Shown here in pieces: positions 32,940-40,302 of a DNA stretch of 64,000 nucleotides. The notes under the pieces were generated by a model that was given only the letters and a program-made list of their open reading frames with translations, was not told where the DNA came from and searched no databases. The translations under genes were made by a program, and so were the position numbers. Source of the stretch: Candidatus Marsarchaeota archaeon (lineage in GTDB: Archaea > Micrarchaeota > Micrarchaeia > Micrarchaeales > Micrarchaeaceae); contig JAMCYM010000003.1 of NCBI GenBank assembly GCA_023473665.1, positions 1 to 64,000 of the forward strand, in the 5' to 3' direction. How positions within the stretch are numbered: the stretch's first letter is position 1; every line of letters starts with the position of its first letter.

Positions 32940-33211
32940 CCAAAGTCACAAAACTAAGCGTGCCCGCGTCGAAACGCGGGCACGGCCGATGTTTCCACCG
33001 GTCTTCTGGGTTGTGCCAGAGAGCCTGGCGAAATTATTGCAACATAAAAGTATTTAATTGTTTATTTAACTTCTTATTTTTGTAGTAAAGTATAAATAGT
33101 TTATCTGCGTACTTTTAGCAGGAAATGCGCTGCCTGCGCTATACAAGTGGCAAACCGGTGTGTCACTTCTTCTTGGGTTGTCGCTAGGGCCAGCAGCAGG
33201 TTTCCTGGGTT
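32940..33211 (+). other. Intergenic region with a strong hairpin and three GGGTTGT repeats
   Basis: A perfect hairpin at 32959-32984 (CGTGCCCGCG/CGCGGGCACG, plus a T-A pair and a CGAA loop) follows tmk. Three copies of a TTCYTGGGTTGT-like element occur near 33004-33014, 33170-33181 and 33202-33213. TATAAATA at 33091-33098 is a good promoter. No tRNA fold was found. The region may hold a terminator and a short transcript. Confidence 0.4.
33125..33187 (+). CDS. Possible leaderless 20-residue peptide
   Basis: ATG 33125 lies 27-34 nt after the TATA box TATAAATA (33091-33098), the spacing of a leaderless transcript. The reading frame gives MRCLRYTSGKPVCHFFLGCR, with three Cys and one His that could bind metal, then TAG. 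It could equally be the untranslated leader of the next gene (33212). No homologue is known to me. Confidence 0.3.
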   Translation: MRCLRYTSGKPVCHFFLGCR

Positions 33212-33553
33212 GTGGAAATGGAGAACTTGGAGACAGAGCGGAAGCTCTACAAGAAGCACTTTCACAGGCGCTTCATGTATGAGCGGAAACTAAGGAAAGT
33301 GTTGGATTCCATGATAGGGGAAAGGAATGAGATGTACGGCATAACAGAGGAGCGCATGGAAGCATGCGAAGGAATGGCAAACGACGCAAGCACATCTAGC
33401 GGGCTCACCGAGCTCGTTGTCAAAGCAATCGACTACGAGAAGCTAAGCCAGAAGATGAAGTTGGACATGGGCGCCGACAGGCAGTACCAGATCCGCATGC
33501 GTGTGTCATGGAAGGGTGTCTCCTCGGATGATATAGGCCGTGCACTTCAGTGA
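33212..33553 (+). CDS. Hypothetical basic helical protein, 113 residues
   Basis: I do not recognise this protein. It starts with GTG 33212 or ATG 33218 (MENLETERKLYKKHFHRRF). The N-terminal half is highly charged and probably helical (YERKLRKVLDSMIGERNEM); the C-terminal half has a strand-rich segment (YQIRMRVSWKGVSSDDIGRAL) that looks like a ligand- or protein-binding module. No membrane segment. A T-rich run after the stop (TTTTCTTTTTTTG) is a plausible archaeal terminator. Confidence 0.6.
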   Translation: MEMENLETERKLYKKHFHRRFMYERKLRKVLDSMIGERNEMYGITEERMEACEGMANDASTSSGLTELVVKAIDYEKLSQKMKLDMGADRQYQIRMRVSWKGVSSDDIGRALQ

Positions 33554-33587
33554 TTTTCTTTTCCCTATCTTTTTCTTTTTTTGTGAA

Positions 33588-34079
33588 TCAACTCTTTGCG
33601 ATGAAGCCCCTGAAGCTCTTCTTGTAGAAAAGGAAGTACGTTATTATTATGAAGTCGACTATTATTGCGGCATGCATCACAGTGCAGTATATGCATATGG
33701 CTTTCACTACAAAAATTTCGAGATAAATTAAGTATGGCACCAGCACCAGGCCGAAGAATCGCCATCCGAATAGCAACCTGAACGCGCGCTTGAACACGCG
33801 GTCGCTTCCGAAGCTTACAAGATACACCAGACCAAGATTTATCACGAAGTAAACCGCGGCCAGCACGTCAAGCGGCACGCCAAACACCGAATCGTAGCTG
33901 CTCTGGAGCACCTTGTAGCAGTTTATCACGATGCTGTTCGACGCAAGGGTATTGCCGAGCACGCAGAATGGCAGCGGGCTGTGCAGCGTGTAAAACAGGA
34001 AGAGCACCATGGATGAGCTCCACAGGCCGAACAGCGACATTACTATGAGCACGATGAACTTTGGCCAGCTCACGCGCAT
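33588..34079 (-). CDS. Vitamin K epoxide reductase (VKOR) family membrane protein
   Basis: This ~163-residue protein has four or five membrane helices. The redox motif is CIYC near the C terminus (AICIYCTVMHAAI), and the loop Cys pair is in PFCVLGNT and INCYKVLQSSYDSVFGVPLDVL, which matches VKOR exactly in layout, including the Ser before the FGVP block. VKOR reoxidises a thioredoxin-like partner using quinone, driving disulfide formation outside the membrane. ATG 34079 is preferred; ATG 34106 is very near the TATA region (CAATTAAAATTATC). Confidence 0.88.
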   Translation of the reverse strand: MRVSWPKFIVLIVMSLFGLWSSSMVLFLFYTLHSPLPFCVLGNTLASNSIVINCYKVLQSSYDSVFGVPLDVLAAVYFVINLGLVYLVSFGSDRVFKRAFRLLFGWRFFGLVLVPYLIYLEIFVVKAICIYCTVMHAAIIVDFIIITYFLFYKKSFRGFIAKS

Positions 34080-34124
34080 ATCGGCACCCGAGTATAATAC
34101 ATCCACGCAACGATAATTTTAATT

Positions 34125-34140
34125 GCTAGGTTTACCTAGC
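34125..34140. promoter_or_regulatory. Palindromic site upstream of the VKOR gene
   Basis: GCTAGGT-TT-ACCTAGC has perfect 7-bp arms. It lies immediately upstream of the AT-rich promoter element of the VKOR gene, at about -40 to -60 relative to the start, which suits a regulator that responds to redox state or other signals. Identity of the regulator is unknown. Confidence 0.4.
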
Positions 34141-34148
34141 TCCAGCGT

Positions 34149-34442
34149 CTATCCGACTACGATACGGAAATGCCTCTCAAGTAGCCTCTCAACGCGCTTC
34201 CAGTACTTGGCACCTTCCTTCACATGGCCGTTCCTCTCAAGATCCTCTGCTATATCATGCATCTTCGCGGCCTTTATCCTATACCCAACAGCCAGTTTCG
34301 CCCTTGAATATGGCATACCGAACTGCAGTTGGTACTCCTTGATCATGAATGCCGTAGCCTTATCGAAGTCCTTGCGACCGTGCCACATCCACCACCCAAT
34401 TTCATACTTTGCAAGAATCCTGCGCCTGTGTCGCGCGTCCAT
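34149..34442 (-). CDS. Hypothetical helical protein, 97 residues
   Basis: I do not recognise this protein. It is Trp/Tyr/Arg-rich and all-helical: YEIGWWMWHGRKDFDKATAF near residue 13, then a long C-terminal helix with KEGAKYWKRVERLLERHFR. The GWW..H pattern suggests a conserved family, perhaps a small RNA- or protein-binding module. The start ATG 34442 is preceded by GGTGGGGCA, exactly as the Nudix gene upstream, so both are strongly translated from one transcript. Confidence 0.65.
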   Translation of the reverse strand: MDARHRRRILAKYEIGWWMWHGRKDFDKATAFMIKEYQLQFGMPYSRAKLAVGYRIKAAKMHDIAEDLERNGHVKEGAKYWKRVERLLERHFRIVVG

Positions 34443-34453
34443 TGCCCCACCAT

Positions 34454-34894
34454 TTAGGCGATGCCGGTTTTAACCTTCAGCAGACCCTGCCACCTCAGCA
34501 CGTCATCCCTTGAGTCAAGCATATCATTAGGCAAGCCCATTAAGCTGAACCATTTGTAGCTTTTCGATTCGCCATTCAGAGAAATCTTTGTGTTCCTGTC
34601 TATCGCAGTAGCGTAGAAATGCAGTGTGTAAGGCGCCGATCCTGTAGGTGATTTCCTCACCTCTACCTCAACAAGCCTCTTAGGGTCTAGTCTTATGCCG
34701 ATCTCCTCCTTGACCTCTCTTATGCACCCCTGCAGTGGTGTTTCGCCGGCTTCTACCGCCCCACCAACATTGCCCCACCTTGGCATGCCTTCCCACACCT
34801 TTCCCTGCTTCCGCTTCCATTCCCAGTTCCTGTTCAGCAATAGTACACTAGAAAGAGATTTGTCAAATACGCATACGAAGGCGCCTCTAAACAT
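34454..34894 (-). CDS. Nudix hydrolase
   Basis: This ~146-residue protein has a full Nudix box, GGAVEAGETPLQGCIREVKEEIGI (read as GX5EX7REUXEEXGU), near residues 44-66. Nudix enzymes cut nucleoside diphosphate-linked compounds such as NADH, ADP-ribose or oxidised nucleotides. MPRWGNVGGAVEAG and the flanking strands match. ATG 34894 with GGTGGGGCA upstream is preferred to TTG 34918. A TATA-like element lies near 34935-34947. The 97-residue gene follows after 11 nt. Confidence 0.9.
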   Translation of the reverse strand: MFRGAFVCVFDKSLSSVLLLNRNWEWKRKQGKVWEGMPRWGNVGGAVEAGETPLQGCIREVKEEIGIRLDPKRLVEVEVRKSPTGSAPYTLHFYATAIDRNTKISLNGESKSYKWFSLMGLPNDMLDSRDDVLRWQGLLKVKTGIA

Positions 34895-35135
34895 TGCCCC
34901 ACCTGCCCTAGTAACCAAAGGCTATTGTACTAATTAATCTATCTAATTTTCTGTACATGCCTAAATAACAAGCCAGGCTCCGCCTGCTAAGTTTCCAGGC
35001 TATACATTTAACGCATTCAAAACTAATAAAAACATTTTGGGCGTAATTCAAAACGGCGCAGATGTTGCCTGCGCTGGCAACGGGGATTGGGTGACCGTTT
35101 TGGCATATGACAACAGTGGGAGGAGCGTAAGCTCT

Positions 35136-35999
35136 ATGGTGAGAAGCTTTAGCCCAAGCCATGCTACTGCCAGTAAAATTGACGCGCAAGAATCAAATAC
35201 TATTTATGCAACGCAAAGCATGCTAAGGGTCAAAAGCGAGCCAGAAACTAGCAAAGCGGACTTTTACCACTTGATCCGATCTTACAAAGTCACTGATGTA
35301 ATCTCAATGCTGGGCCACTGCGACCTGAATATATGGCAATATGTCGTCGGACTGTATAGCCCATATAGCTGGGAATACAAGATAATTAAACGGGCCTATA
35401 AACGCGCGCTAAGGAAGGAAAACAATTCCAAGCACGAATTGTTCGTGGAAGATCAGATAGCAGCTATTGCAGCTGGCGACCACGGGATAAAGTTAGAGAC
35501 GAGCTTTGAGAACAGTCTTGCCGCAAAGCTGAGTGTATTCCAAATCCCGTTCTCAACGCACACAAAGCATTTCAAGGTTACAGTAAATGGCACCGATTAT
35601 ACATTCAGCCCTGATTTCTACATACCTGTAGCGTACCATGGCAGGCGAGTGCTGGCTGAGGTTCATTCAATGAATTACTTCACCCCTACCTACCTTGAAA
35701 TTTTGCGCGAGTTTATGGATTCACGAGCCGCAGAAGAATATTATTTCATCTTGATAACCAATGCACGGCCAAAGAAAAAGAACACGCTCAGGATAATGAT
35801 GAACAAGCACGGCTACAACGAAGAGGACATATGCGACAAGCTCATATACATAAAGTACAACCAGAAAGAACACATGGAAATAAACCTGAAGGACGAGAAC
35901 GGTTCAGTATACAGGTACCTAAGCATACTAAAGGAGCACAGCAAACCGATGCAAGGCTCTTTAACGGAACCGCACGGGCAACCAATGCTACGCCTATAG
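35136..35999 (+). CDS. Hypothetical protein with a PD-(D/E)XK-like C-terminal region
   Basis: The recognisable part is the C-terminal ~130 residues: FENSLAAKLSVFQIPFSTHT, then FKVTVNGTDYTFSPDFYIP, then RVLAEVHSMNYFT. The spacing of an E, a SPDF Asp and an E-x-H is like the PD-(D/E)XK nuclease core (Lys replaced by His), with FYIP and LITNA as flanking strands. The upstream part reads DFYHLIRSYKVTDVISML and has a basic segment (KRAYKRALRKENN). TTG 35037 would open it further; ATG 35136 or ATG 35220 are likelier starts. A nuclease role is inferred, not shown. Confidence 0.55.
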   Translation: MVRSFSPSHATASKIDAQESNTIYATQSMLRVKSEPETSKADFYHLIRSYKVTDVISMLGHCDLNIWQYVVGLYSPYSWEYKIIKRAYKRALRKENNSKHELFVEDQIAAIAAGDHGIKLETSFENSLAAKLSVFQIPFSTHTKHFKVTVNGTDYTFSPDFYIPVAYHGRRVLAEVHSMNYFTPTYLEILREFMDSRAAEEYYFILITNARPKKKNTLRIMMNKHGYNEEDICDKLIYIKYNQKEHMEINLKDENGSVYRYLSILKEHSKPMQGSLTEPHGQPMLRL

Positions 36000-36063
36000 C
36001 TATACTCGCTAGTTTTGCCAAAATGAACTTGCTAAGCCGGTTGCAGTACTTGACCGCAAAGAA

Positions 36064-36182
36064 CGCCAGGGTAGGGATTTGAACCCTAAAGCCCTTGCGG
36101 GCACCGGTTTGCGTGCATCACCAATCAGCTCTTGATCTCTGAGATTCAAGACCGGCGCAATACCAGTTTCTGCCACCCTGGC
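36064..36182 (-). tRNA. tRNA-Ser (TGA) with an intron in the anticodon loop
   Basis: A class II tRNA on the minus strand. Acceptor GCCAGGG/CCCTGGC, D stem GCAG/TTGC, anticodon stem CCGGT/ACCGG, variable arm GCCC-GCAA-GGGC, T arm TAGGG-TTCAAAT-CCCTA and discriminator G mark it as Ser. The loop begins CTTGAA and ends A, so removal of about 36110-36144 (35 nt) gives CTTGAAA with anticodon UGA. Inside the intron, TCAAGA pairs with TCTTGA across the anticodon, but the usual helix at the 3' splice side is not clear. The exact cleavage points are uncertain. Confidence 0.85.
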
Positions 36183-36205
36183 ACGTGAAGCATTGCGCGC
36201 TATGG

Positions 36206-36213
36206 TATTTAAG
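36206..36213 (+). promoter_or_regulatory. TATA box for the HerA-like gene
   Basis: TATTTAAG lies 26-33 nt before ATG 36239, the position for a leaderless transcript. It starts 24 nt beyond the 5' end of the tRNA-Ser gene, which is transcribed the other way. Confidence 0.5.
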
Positions 36214-36238
36214 CGTTAGCGCGCGCTCTGGTGATTTT

Positions 36239-37996
36239 ATGATGTCGAATAACTTTATATCGAAAATGGTTGGAATGATTAAGTCGATGTTTGCTGGCGG
36301 TGGGCCTGCCGAAGCGGCAAGCAGCGAGCTTTCGCTGCTTGTCGGCTCCGCATCGCAGGCGCTCGAGCCGGTCCGCATGATGCGCTACAGGCAGGGAAGG
36401 CGCGGCGCAGAGATAGGATCGTATATGCAGCACGCGTGGAAGAACGTCAACGGAAGTGTGGTGATAGTTCCTGCCAATGAGACAAACCCTCACATCATAG
36501 TGGTGGGCATGAGCGGCATGGGTAAGAGCACGCTGCTCAAGTCGTTCCTCGTGGACATAAGCGGGGCGCACACTAACTCAATAGTGTTCGACGCCCACAA
36601 CGAGTACGCAGGCATAGCAGATGCGCTCCACGGCAGCGTGCACTACGCGCAGAGCTCGAGCCTGAACATCTTCGAGCTCGACGGCCTCCGTACAGAGGAG
36701 CGCATCTCTGAGCTCTCCATGCTATTCAAGGAGGTGTACGGCCTAGGCTACATACAGGTCACTAAACTTATGGAGTGCATGCGCTACGCCTACAGGAAGG
36801 CGCAGTCTTCTGGCGACGGACATGCCCCTACAATATCTACGCTCCTGGACGAAATAAACATATTCCTGAAGAATGCCAGGCTGGCGTCCGAGCGCAGCAC
36901 GCTCCTTCACCTGCGCTCAAGACTCTCGCTGCTCAATACTCCTGCGCTGAACAGCGAATTCATAGACACGCGCGCCCTGATGCACGGGATGCACTCGTTC
37001 TCGCTGGCCGGCCTGCAGAACGGCGAGGCGCGCTACATATACATGCACGAGCTGCTTTCACGCATCTATTCGCTGATGCACTCCAACGATAAGGAGCGCG
37101 GCATACGCATGCTCATAGTGATAGACGAGGCGCAGGCGCTGCTGGACAGGCGCTACAGCGAGAGCGGCATAGTGCGCAGGCTTATGGAGGAAGGCAGGAA
37201 GTATGGCATAGGCGTCATAGCTGCAACCACATCAATAGCTTCATTGCCAAGGCAGATGCTGGCCAATGCTGCCAACTTCATAGCTCTGCGCACCATCGAA
37301 CCCAAGGAGGCGCGCTATATGGCCGACCTTCTGTCTAGGGGCAGTCCCGATGCATCAGCGGAGCTTGCAAAGAGGATCGTGCGCCTTGATGTTAACGAAG
37401 CGTTGCTCATAGCAGACGGCAAGCCAGTCATAGCAAAGACGCGCAGTGCCGCATCGCTCCCTGCTGCGCCCCAACCGGACAATTCCATGGTGCTGGCCCT
37501 GCAGTCCATCAGGCATCCAATAAAGCGCGAAGCGCTTGAAGCAAAGATCGGCAGCGAGGCCACTAATCGTGCGCTATCCGACGGCATTCTAGTTCCGTTC
37601 ACTACAGCATCGGACGGCCATGCCGTGGAGTGGCTAATGCAACGCAATCCCTCTCTGAGTATAGAGCACGAGGTGCGCGTGATGCAGATAAGCGAGTCGC
37701 TGCGCAAGCATGGCATAAGGCACTACGTAATTGACAACTCCAATGGGCCCGATATGCTTGCCTACGTGAACGGCAAGCGCATAGCGATAGAGTATGAAAC
37801 CGGCAGGAAGAACGTTAAGGAAACCGCCGCGATGCTCAAGAGCAGAGAGTCCAAGTACGACTCAGTAGTTGTATTCGTAAATGATGATGCTTACCTGTTC
37901 TACAGGAACAACTTCGAGAACGGAAACGTAAAGGTATTAAAGTTCGATGATATCCGGCTTTCATCGACTGCAGAACTAAGCCACGCATGCAGCTAA
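36239..37996 (+). CDS. HerA/VirB4-type ATPase fused to a C-terminal PD-(D/E)XK-like domain
   Basis: This ~585-residue protein has Walker A VGMSGMGKSTLL near residues 97-108 and Walker B MLIVIDEAQALLDRR near 289-303, with an arginine-rich sensor region (RQMLANAANFIALRT), all typical of DUF87/HerA ATPases that pump DNA. The C-terminal ~90 residues read PDMLAYVNGKRIAIEYETGRK then SVVVFVNDDAYLFY: PD, then E-x-E, like the PD-(D/E)XK fold, where Lys of ExK is absent or shifted. ATG 36239 is chosen for its TATA spacing. A role in DNA export, repair or defence is possible. Confidence 0.82.
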   Translation: MMSNNFISKMVGMIKSMFAGGGPAEAASSELSLLVGSASQALEPVRMMRYRQGRRGAEIGSYMQHAWKNVNGSVVIVPANETNPHIIVVGMSGMGKSTLLKSFLVDISGAHTNSIVFDAHNEYAGIADALHGSVHYAQSSSLNIFELDGLRTEERISELSMLFKEVYGLGYIQVTKLMECMRYAYRKAQSSGDGHAPTISTLLDEINIFLKNARLASERSTLLHLRSRLSLLNTPALNSEFIDTRALMHGMHSFSLAGLQNGEARYIYMHELLSRIYSLMHSNDKERGIRMLIVIDEAQALLDRRYSESGIVRRLMEEGRKYGIGVIAATTSIASLPRQMLANAANFIALRTIEPKEARYMADLLSRGSPDASAELAKRIVRLDVNEALLIADGKPVIAKTRSAASLPAAPQPDNSMVLALQSIRHPIKREALEAKIGSEATNRALSDGILVPFTTASDGHAVEWLMQRNPSLSIEHEVRVMQISESLRKHGIRHYVIDNSNGPDMLAYVNGKRIAIEYETGRKNVKETAAMLKSRESKYDSVVVFVNDDAYLFYRNNFENGNVKVLKFDDIRLSSTAELSHACS

Positions 37997-38158
37997 GTAA
38001 ATTTTGACACTGTAACCAAATTCATCCATTTCAGACGTATGCAAAAGGCATTCGTTGCTTGTTGCCTGGAGATTATGTGACAGGCAGCAATACGGGCCAG
38101 TTGCTTGCCCTGGCAATGCTTATTTAATCCTTGAACAACAATGCTTAATGGTGTTACT

Positions 38159-39103
38159 GTGGGTGAGCAGACAGTTGCCTCTGAGGCAAGGAAGTTTGCA
38201 GGCAGCGCCGCTGCCGGAATCGATGCGCTAGTTATCATAATACTGGGCGGATTGGCCATATACTTCGAGGGCTACTTGGCCGGCAGCGTGCTCACTCTTA
38301 TCATAATCGCGATCGTGCTGTCACTGTCGCTTCGCGTGGTTAGGCAGTGGGACAGGATGGCCGTGCTGCGCATGGGCAAATACGTGGGTCTGATAGGTCC
38401 AGGCCTTTATGCCATAGTCCCAATATTCGATACCACGCCTGTTCGCGTCGACCTGCGCGTCATAAGCACAGTATTCAGCGCCGAGAAGACGCTCACGAAG
38501 GACAACGTCCCGGTAGACGTCGATGCGATACTGTTCTGGCAGGCCAGGAATCCCGAAAAGGCAGTACTGGCGGTGCAGAATTACATCGGCTCGGTGCAGC
38601 TGGCCGCGCAGACTGCGCTTAGGGACATAATCGGCAAGAACGAGCTCTCTTCTATGTTATCAGGCCGCGACATAATCGGCAAGGACATAGAAGCGCTGAT
38701 AGAGGAGCGCATAACATCTTGGGGCATCAACGCCATAAGTGTAGAGATCCGCGACGTGACCATACCAGCGGAGCTCCAGAACGCGATGGCTAAGGTGGCC
38801 ACATCGGACCGCGAGAAGCAGGCGCGCGTCATACTTGCGGAGAGCGAGAGCCTCGCAGCTGACAAGATGCTAGAGGCGTCGAAGAAGTACCAGAGCGACA
38901 TCTACGCGATGCAGCTCAGGGCCATGAACATGATGTACGAGATAAGCCTCGCGGGCAAGAACCTCATGGTATTCGTGCCGGTCGAGAGCAAGGGATTCTC
39001 CATACCTACTCCGATAGGTACCCTGGGCATAGCAGATCTGCAGAAGATGTACGGCCAGACAATAGGTGGTGCCGATACCAAGCAAGCGAAGAAGGGCAAA
39101 TAA
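38159..39103 (+). CDS. SPFH/stomatin-like protein (slipin)
   Basis: This ~314-residue protein has two N-terminal membrane helices (about residues 22-65), then the SPFH domain with QWDRMAVLRMGKYVGLIGPGLYAIVPIFD, LRVISTVFSAEKTLTKDNVPVDVDAILFWQA and TALRDIIGKNELSSMLSGRDIIG, then a helical coiled region (EKQARVILAESESLAADKM). Such proteins organise membrane domains. A TATA element TATTTAAT (38121-38128) favours GTG 38159 over ATG 38141, which would lie at or before the transcription start. The next gene overlaps by 38 nt. Confidence 0.87.
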   Translation: MGEQTVASEARKFAGSAAAGIDALVIIILGGLAIYFEGYLAGSVLTLIIIAIVLSLSLRVVRQWDRMAVLRMGKYVGLIGPGLYAIVPIFDTTPVRVDLRVISTVFSAEKTLTKDNVPVDVDAILFWQARNPEKAVLAVQNYIGSVQLAAQTALRDIIGKNELSSMLSGRDIIGKDIEALIEERITSWGINAISVEIRDVTIPAELQNAMAKVATSDREKQARVILAESESLAADKMLEASKKYQSDIYAMQLRAMNMMYEISLAGKNLMVFVPVESKGFSIPTPIGTLGIADLQKMYGQTIGGADTKQAKKGK

Positions 39104-39533
39104 GGCGCGTGCAAAGCCGAAACGCAAGCAAATAAGGCGCGCTGCATCGGCAGCCAAGCCACGGCTGCCGGTCTACAGGCTCAAGCACGACATGTACAGG
39201 AAGCGCCGCGGCGGCACTGCGAAGCTAATTGACATATACTGCGCCAACTGCGGCGAGCTGGCATTGATCTACCAAAACGATGCGCCGAAGGGCATGCTGC
39301 GGCGCTGCTATATCGACAGGATATTCTGGCCCCCTAAATACGAGGAACTGCAGCATGCCAGGCGCGCCCTCGACATCAGCGCCATGCCAAACCTCTTGTG
39401 CCTGAAATGCGGCACCCTGATTGGCACACCGATGCTCTATGCAAAGCCCGGCGAGCAGCGGCTGGCATACAGAATGGTTGGAAAGTCGTTCATGAGCAGG
39501 GCAAGCACTCATGCCATAAGCAGGGGCAAATAA
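39066..39533 (+). CDS. Basic zinc-ribbon protein, 155 residues
   Basis: This protein overlaps the slipin gene by 38 nt and begins with GTG. The first ~50 residues are Lys/Arg/Ala-rich (KRRRANKARAKPKRKQ), then two Cys pairs, CANCGELALIYQND and CLKCGTLIGTPMLY, bracket a central CYIDRIFWPPKYEEL. It could form one zinc ribbon, perhaps binding nucleic acid. I do not know a named family. A shorter start at ATG 39192 would still contain the zinc ribbon. Confidence 0.68.
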   Translation: MVPIPSKRRRANKARAKPKRKQIRRAASAAKPRLPVYRLKHDMYRKRRGGTAKLIDIYCANCGELALIYQNDAPKGMLRRCYIDRIFWPPKYEELQHARRALDISAMPNLLCLKCGTLIGTPMLYAKPGEQRLAYRMVGKSFMSRASTHAISRGK

Positions 39534-39582
39534 AACCTGAAAGAATGAATGGCTGCCATTCGGCAAAATCCTCCCAGAAAAC

Positions 39583-39592
39583 AATAAATATC
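39583..39592 (+). promoter_or_regulatory. TATA box for the gene at 39622
   Basis: AATAAATATC lies 30-39 nt before ATG 39622, which supports that ATG as the start rather than the upstream in-frame GTG 39601, which would be too near or within the promoter. Confidence 0.45.
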
Positions 39593-39621
39593 TGGTCAAT
39601 GTGAGTAAGCGCAGTGGGATT

Positions 39622-40206
39622 ATGCCATTTGTGCTTAGAAAGTGGCCTCAGCCAGCTCCAGTTGAGCTTACCCCAGTCGATAAGATATCAGTATCGCTTC
39701 AACGGCGTTCCATCCTAATTAACAGGCTGAGCAACGAACAAGCCAATATCGAGATGGCGACCTTAGACGTGCGCCTCGGGTACGACATTAAGCGCGCCGA
39801 AGCCGACATAACCTCGATCAATGAGATCGCAGAAGTTCTAAATTCAGGGACCCAAGAAACCAGTGCGCTCAAGCGCCTCTTCCAGGAGATGGACGTATTC
39901 CTTACGAAAGATGAAATACTGAATGCTTATCATATAAGCGAAAAGTCATTCCGAGAATTGCGCTACTACCTGCTGCTTATGCCTCCTTCTGAACTTATAA
40001 GCAGAGGGCAGGGCGGTGTCGCAGCGGCACGTGCTCCGCAATCCACATTCGGGCTCTCAGACGATGGAAAAATGGCGGCACAGATCGCGAAGGACCCAGG
40101 ATCGCTTCTTGCCGAAAGAAAAGCGTATATCGCCAAGGCGAACGAAGCCATACACGACTACCTTGCTGGACGATTAGAGGTAGGCCCCGGCATACGCAAG
40201 CAGTAA
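39622..40206 (+). CDS. Hypothetical coiled-coil protein, about 194 residues
   Basis: I do not recognise this protein. Residues ~20-90 form an extended helix (RRSILINRLSNEQANIEMA), and the middle region has a helix-turn-helix-like segment, FLTKDEILNAYHISEKSFREL. The C-terminal part is Ala/Gly-rich, then helical (AYIAKANEAIHDYLAGRL). No Cys and no membrane segment. It could be a DNA-bound or structural protein. It stands alone between the Zn-ribbon gene and the MFS gene. Confidence 0.65.
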   Translation: MPFVLRKWPQPAPVELTPVDKISVSLQRRSILINRLSNEQANIEMATLDVRLGYDIKRAEADITSINEIAEVLNSGTQETSALKRLFQEMDVFLTKDEILNAYHISEKSFRELRYYLLLMPPSELISRGQGGVAAARAPQSTFGLSDDGKMAAQIAKDPGSLLAERKAYIAKANEAIHDYLAGRLEVGPGIRKQ

Positions 40207-40302
40207 TGGCCTTTCCTTTGTACGATGCAAATGCATCCAAACCGCTCAAAATTTGGCTGCCTACGGGTTAAATAGCCTTTCGGTAAATAAATCTAGTTCT
40301 TT

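Noticed and set aside
34908-35189. 93-codon minus-strand frame with CQNGHPIPVAS
   Set aside because: It looks briefly like a zinc module, but the pattern is incomplete and it covers the Nudix promoter and the leader of the 35136 gene.
36185-36238. 18 extra N-terminal residues of the HerA-like protein
   Set aside because: They would be encoded in the promoter between tRNA-Ser and ATG 36239, across the TATA box.
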